From Paraphoma chrysanthemicola (lineage: Eukaryota > Ascomycota > Dothideomycetes > Pleosporales > Phaeosphaeriaceae), in contig JAGMWG010000007.1 in the NCBI GenBank assembly GCA_020744225.1, positions 1,426,001 to 1,490,000 of the forward strand: a stretch of 64,000 nt of DNA, given 5' to 3'. Both the position numbers and the translations under genes were made by a program. The notes beneath the pieces were generated by a model. That model saw only the letters and a program-made list of their open reading frames with translations. It ran no database searches and was not told the DNA's origin. Shown one piece after another: positions 59,485-64,000 of this stretch; within the stretch, counting starts at the first letter, position 1, and each line of letters begins with the position of its first letter.

Positions 59485-59562
59485 GGGCCATGACAGGGCC
59501 AGGACCGGGCCATCAGGGCCAAGCAATGCAGCAAAGGGCCAATTTGTGCCGATGCAGGGCCA
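59485..59562. repeat. Six GGGCCA (TGGCCC) boxes with near-helical spacing
   Basis: Copies start at 59485, 59496, 59507, 59516, 59536 and 59557, so the steps are 11, 11, 9, 20 and 21 bases, close to one or two DNA turns. They lie about 150-230 bases upstream of the peptidase start codon. On the gene's strand they read TGGCCC. Likely a promoter element array or a decayed short tandem repeat. Confidence 0.8.
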
Positions 59563-60682
59563 TCGCCATGACTATTAAGCCAATGCGAACTGTCCAGTCC
59601 GAAGATGTTTCTGCGTATGCAGTGTGATATGAATAGAATGTGTAGCGCCCGAATGAGATGCAATGCTTCGCAATTGACAGTAAAGGAAAGCATACATGTT
59701 CATTCCAAGCAGACCGCCTGGTCCCAATCAAATGCGAAGAAAAGGATGAATGTTCAATACAATGCGTCCCAATCGTAGCCATGGTCTTCCATCTCTTAAG
59801 CATCATTCATCCTTCGACGCTACTCTCCTCTTGCCCAAGCACATTGCACCCACGCCGACGCCGTAGCACGCGTAAGAAAACCAATCTGAACTTACTACCA
59901 AGTGGCGTCGCTGTGATTTTGCAGCGCTGTCGTGAGATTGCGGCGTTCTTTAGCTCCAACACACAAGAGCGATCTCGTGAGTTGAGAGAATGTGGGACAA
60001 GACTTGCTCGCACCACGATGCATACGTTGGAGGTTCAATGATGCGAGGCGAGGCTAGTGCGGATGGGGTTGGGAGATCCCCGCCTCAGAGGATGCACGGT
60101 CCCCAGCCACTTTTGACGGTCTGTCGTGGGCGCTCCTATGGCAGCGAGCTTGATGGAACGATGGCGAGGTAAGGTGGACGATTGATTGGAATATTGGACT
60201 CTCTTGGTTATGATCTCATTCGGATATAATATAGGCGATGATTGATTTTGTTATTGGTTTCGAGTTCTTGGGCCCGGAGAGAACTCGGGGCTTTGGAAAT
60301 AAGGAGTTCGTTGCACAAGGCCACAACGCACTTCTGCAACCTATTTCGCACAAAAGAAAGCTCGAGGCTGATCTCCAAATCGTCAAAGAGTATTGCAATC
60401 TCAATTCGAACCACGGAAATATGTTCTCGATCTTGTCCAGCCGTTGTGGCGCCAATGTCAGATTCCCAGCCGCTTCGATAGTCCACGACTAATCCCAGCC
60501 CTTCAAACAAAGTCTGCCCCGCTTCTCACGTCATACAAGCTTGCTGCAAGCTCAGCGTTTGGTGGGGTCAAAGTCATGGGCGGAGTGTTGTCGCCCCGCA
60601 ACCTCTACTCGCACTGCGCACAGCTTATAGTCAACCCAATCTCAAAATTTGTCAAAAATATAGTCCAGGGACTTCTAAAGTC

Positions 60683-60921
60683 CTGTGGCGCAGTGGTAGC
60701 GCGCCGTTCTGTACGTCAATTGCCCTTTCCGGACTGTGAAGATGAAGTGCTAATGCTCTGCAGTATATGTTTCGTCACCTGACACATATGACACATCCTT
60801 GTGATGCGGATGCCGTGGGTTCGAGTACGCCTCTGATCTCTTCCAAGACATAACACAATCCTAATTATTATCCAGACCCCACCAGGACTAAGTCTCATGT
60901 CGTCGGACAAATTACTTTTTT
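60683..60921 (+). ncRNA. tRNA-like RNA polymerase III element (A box, B box, T run); not a standard tRNA
   Basis: An A box TGGCGCAGTGG (60686-60696) inside a D-arm-like GCGC...GCGC hairpin is followed by a B-box-like GGTTCGAGTAC (60818-60828) and a TTTTTT run (60916-60921). The boxes are about 120 bases apart, too far for a simple tRNA. The acceptor stem (AGTCCTG) has no partner and the T stem pairs poorly. It may be a tRNA pseudogene, a SINE head or another Pol III RNA. Confidence 0.3.
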
Positions 60922-62022
60922 GCTGTTCTGTCGTGAGTTCTTTTTTTTGGTGAAGATTAGGCGCGGGCGTTTCACGCAGATTAGAGAACTATTACATCAG
61001 CTTCAAAAGAGGAAACATAAAGATTGCAAAACATAGAATGCGGTTATTCCTGGGGCCCATTGTTTCGTCATTGCGACTGCATCTTCCCACCTCCAACAGC
61101 CTTATACGCCCTCCGCATTCACCGCTACATCTGAGTGCAACGCAAATGCATCGAAACGAAGTCATAGCTCGAACGACATCCTAATGCACTGTCTACGAAG
61201 ATATGAGAACGCTGCAGTCATATTATTCAGTGTTCGTCCAGATTTCTTCGATGATGTGTACATATTGCGCCAAATTTGTAGACGTGCGGAGCAGCCTTAC
61301 AACAATGCCTGGTACATTCCCATGCCTCTGACTTACCCTCGCTCTGGAATTCAGCACCTCTGACACTGATTATGCTTCATGGCGATTCTATGTTGTTAGA
61401 GCATGCACGGGTAGCACGATGTTTGGATTCAGAGGCATGTTTGAGCGAGAAACATGCGATAGAGTCTTACCCAAGCGCTAGTTGGACGGCATCGAGGTTG
61501 GTTTTGAAGGACACCTCGTCAGTTTCTGTGCAGGAAGTCGCCGGTGTTTTGGAGAGAATTTGGCATATGCGGAAAATCATGTGGCATTGGCCGCAGTCTG
61601 GACAGTTTGAGGGGTGCGGTGGTGAGGAAGATGCGCAACTGGTTTGGGGATCCGATGACGTTGGGGCAATGAGGTTATGGGAGACGAGCCAACGCGACGT
61701 GGAGATTGAGAGCGATCAACTCGTACCGGCCTGCTCAGAAGGGGAGCAAGTGTATTCAGATGATGCTATGGCAGACTCCCTCTGGCCAGTAAAATAACGA
61801 CCCTGAATGAATCTCGATACTCGCTACCGCGGTCTCTCACGTCCGCTGACTTGTTGTAGTCGCCCTGGTGCATTCCTTGATCTTAGCGTATCCCAAGTAG
61901 AACCAAACATTCTGAAAAGTAGCTCGGATGTTCCCACAGCTTACTGGAGTGCACGCTGGAGTCTGGGGGTGGTACATTTGGAGAAGGCAAGTTGCCATAT
62001 TGAACTTGCGGTGACCGGATGA

Positions 62023-62745
62023 TTCCGGGCTTTGCTTGGTTATGGTCATGCTTTGGGCAAGACATTCAATCTCAGCTTGGAGATGGGGACTATCGTTGCA
62101 AGTATCGGGCTGGCCACTGCACCTAACCCATCACTCGGCTTCTTCAACCTGAATTATCTGAACAAATATAACACGTTCGAGCACGATGCTTCGCTATCCC
62201 GCGTGGATTGTTACTTCAGCGGTGATGAAGGGATTGCTAAAGTCGACAACGAGACATTCAACCGGTGGTTCTCCTATTTTGACGGCTTGACGTACATCGA
62301 CATCGACATCGACATCGCCGCCAAAGCTCGGTATGCCATGGTCCATTACTCTCGCGCACACATGCCAGGATCTACATATCAAGAAGCACACCGAATCACG
62401 AGCTACGCGGAGACGATCAAGTTCTTCAAAACCATGATCGATTCAACCGGCAAATGCAGGGAAGACTTTTTGAAGAATTCTCTTCGGTATGTTAGCACTC
62501 ATACTCTCTGCTTGAGAAATATTTTGAGTGATACTGACTGGAGCACAGATGAGGAAAGACTTCCCTTCAACGAAGGCTGGCGTCCCCCGCCTAAGCAGAT
62601 TACCGATTTCCAGATCGACGACTTCGTCTTGCGAGGGGCGCTTGCTACGCCCGAAAAGACGAGCTGGCTTGGCGAGCCGCCGCAGGATTATTTCACCACT
62701 CATGACGTGCCCGCCAAATGCAGCAACAGCAGTCAACGTCGTTGA
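62023..62745 (+). pseudogene. Heme-thiolate peroxidase (chloroperoxidase family) fragment, N-terminus missing
   Basis: The open frame from 62023 to the stop at 62745 has FFNLNYLNKYNTFEHDASLSRVD, where EHDASLSR is the hallmark of the chloroperoxidase family, and later EERLPFNEGWRPP. A small intron (GTATGT donor near 62489, acceptor near 62547) would join SLR-TDEERLPF. The family's first block, with the heme-ligating Cys in PCP and the ANHG motif, should lie 20-40 residues upstream but was not found in any frame of 61800-62022, and an in-frame stop lies at 62020. Without that Cys it could not bind heme normally. A GACATC hexamer run encodes DIDIDI. It is probably a decayed copy; a missed 5' exon is the alternative. 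Confidence 0.55.
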
Positions 62746-63053
62746 ACGGACGTATACTACCTTGGAAGATTTCCTTACGGTAAGATCGTGCTATAGACCT
62801 GATAGAGCTGGTTTAGATTGTCAAAGTATGGCAAGATCTCATTCACAGGATTGCTCATGTTACCAAAGGTGAGCTATGGCCACAGAGCGCAGTGCAATTG
62901 TGATCTCGACTCCACAAAATAGAGCTTGGAAGATTCATGTGTCGAGCTAGAATGCAATACACACACCCGAAAACATTGAAACACCTTTTGAGGAAAAACC
63001 ACTCCATCTAACGCCGTACCAATGCAACCCGCCTTCCATCACGTTTATCTAGC
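62746..63053. other. Convergent 3' flanks
   Basis: About 310 bases between the peroxidase fragment and the stop of the acetyltransferase gene. Nothing specific was seen. Confidence 0.6.
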
Positions 63054-64000
63054 TTATGCCTTCCTACTCTTATGCTTCTTCTTCTTGCCGCCCGACTCCT
63101 TGAACTTCTCTGCCTCTTTAAACGCCTCCTCGACAGCCTCACCGACTTTTCGCTTCTTTTCGCCCGTCTTGACTGCGACGGTGAGATTGCTTGCTGCGCC
63201 ATTCTTAGCCGCCTTGCTGACGCTGCGTTCGGCTTCTTGCCAATCGTCTGCGCCGGCGCCGATTTCGTATCTGTGAGGACACTATTAGTCGATTCTAAAT
63301 GTGGGGGAGAATGAATAGACGTACTTGTGTAGTGGAAGAGCATCGATCATGGCTCTTGCGCGCTCGCGCTCTTCTCGTAGTGCTTCGTCGCCACCTTCTT
63401 CGAGTTCTTCTTGGAGATCTTTGGCGAGAGGCTTGAAGCGCTGCGTGTCACCTTCTTCAGCATCATCATCGATGCCGTTTTCTTCGACTTCGATGGCATC
63501 GGGCATGGTCTCTTCAACCGCACTTTCAAGAATACTCCTGAAAGCTGTTGTGGCCTTGCGGACGACTTTAACGAACATGGCCATGAGCTGACTGGAATTC
63601 AGGTTGAGCTCTTTCTCAACATCTGAGAACTCCTTGTGCTGGAGTCCGATGGCGAGAAGAAGTGCGCGCTGCACGCCGCTAAGCGTTACTACGCTTTTCA
63701 GTCTCCCTGAGAAGTATAACTTGGCGATTGGTGGAAGCAAGTCGAGGATGACATGGTAGTCGAGCATATTGTTTGCATAAGAGTCCAACCTCTTCAAATC
63801 GTATGGCGAGAAGAGTGCGTCTAGTTCGGCTTTGGTGATTGGCTTGGCGACTAGATCGGCGTCTAGCTTCGCGCCTGCGGATGCAGACTCCTCTATTGAA
63901 AGTGATGTGATTGAGGAGAATGTCGAAAATTGATATGACAGCAGGGAAAGGAATCGCTTCTGGAAATCCTTGGCAAAAGCGGCTACCCAGCTGCCGTCCG
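63054..64000 (-). CDS. KRE33: RNA cytidine acetyltransferase KRE33/NAT10, C-terminal part
   Basis: The last two exons of a gene that enters from the right edge: 64000-63325 and 63270-63054, with a 54-base GTACGT intron; about 297 residues are visible. LKRLDSYANNMLDYHVILDL, AKLYFSGRL, LSGVQRALLLAIGLQHKEFSDVEKELNLNSSQLMAMF are strongly conserved in the tRNA-binding C-terminal region of KRE33/NAT10. The tail is acidic, then Lys-rich (GGKKKKHKSRKA), as expected for a nucleolar protein. The enzyme makes N4-acetylcytidine in 18S rRNA and some tRNAs, using acetyl-CoA and ATP. The helicase and acetyltransferase domains lie outside the window. Confidence 0.96.

Larger units (their letters stand above)
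59334..62022. other. 2.7 kb intergenic region with phased boxes and a Pol III-like element
   Basis: It lies between the divergent peptidase gene and the peroxidase fragment. It contains the GGGCCA box series and a tRNA-like element, both listed separately. The open frame at 61372-61797 (141 codons if an alternative start is allowed) has no recognised features and is not called. Bases 61800-62022 may hold a decayed 5' part of the peroxidase. Confidence 0.5.

Noticed and set aside
60681..60850. A standard intron-containing tRNA (Tyr- or Trp-like)
   Set aside because: The acceptor stem has no 3' partner, the T stem does not pair and the intron would be longer than normal, so only a tRNA-like element is reported.
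61372..61797. A 141-codon frame in front of the peroxidase fragment
   Set aside because: No family features, and it does not provide the missing PCP/ANHG part of the peroxidase. It is left uncalled rather than excluded.
1..64000. Transposons, CRISPR arrays, bacterial operons, riboswitches or viral genes
   Set aside because: No transposase, reverse transcriptase, terminal repeats, spacer arrays or viral proteins were seen. Intron density and gene families are those of a filamentous ascomycete chromosome.

Overview
The window looks like a piece of nuclear chromosome from a filamentous ascomycete, by inference a Pezizomycotina species and perhaps a Dothideomycete. The genes carry many short introns (44 to 95 bases in most cases), with GT-AG ends and CTAAC/CTGAC-like branch sites. 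Typical filamentous-fungal families are present: a SAT-containing non-reducing polyketide synthase, a Zn2Cys6 regulator and DUF3433-like membrane proteins. No ribosomal RNA, CRISPR array, prophage or intact transposon was seen. Exon borders below were worked out by eye from splice signals, reading phase and family conservation. All spliced models close in frame, but none has RNA support.

Layout. Bases 1-258 hold the 5' end of an amino-acid permease that runs off the left edge. Bases 2427-5350 hold a large surface-type membrane protein. From about 5.8 to 41 kb lies a secondary-metabolite gene cluster. It contains an arginase-fold protein, an unrecognised small gene, a maleylacetate-reductase-like Fe-ADH, O-methyltransferase 1, an NmrA-like protein, P450 1, a small cupin, P450 2, the polyketide synthase (SAT-KS-MAT-PT-ACP-ACP-TE, about 2162 aa), an EthD-domain protein, a FAD monooxygenase, an SDR, a Zn2Cys6 factor, O-methyltransferase 2 and a membrane-anchored methyltransferase. 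A 1525-residue membrane protein (42-47 kb) marks the right side. From 47.9 kb the content is housekeeping-like: a D-2-hydroxyacid dehydrogenase, a CitE-like lyase, TVP23, a MidA/NDUFAF7-type methyltransferase, a cysteine synthase, a conserved small protein, a DPP-V-type peptidase, a heme-peroxidase fragment and the 3' end of the RNA cytidine acetyltransferase KRE33/NAT10.

How the cluster may work (inference). The synthase makes and cyclises an aromatic polyketide, released by its thioesterase. The EthD protein shares the synthase's divergent promoter and lies tail to tail with the FAD monooxygenase, so these three probably act early. Two P450s, the SDR, the NmrA-like protein and up to three methyltransferases would decorate the core. 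The FAD hydroxylase, cupin and maleylacetate-reductase-like enzyme together resemble an aromatic ring-opening pathway. No transporter of the MFS or ABC type was found inside the cluster. I could not match this gene set to a named metabolite.

The observations most worth checking are the unusual cluster composition, an O-methyltransferase whose catalytic histidine is replaced by tryptophan, two GC-AG introns, six phased GGGCCA boxes upstream of the peptidase, and a 3.9 kb gene-free stretch beside the regulator.
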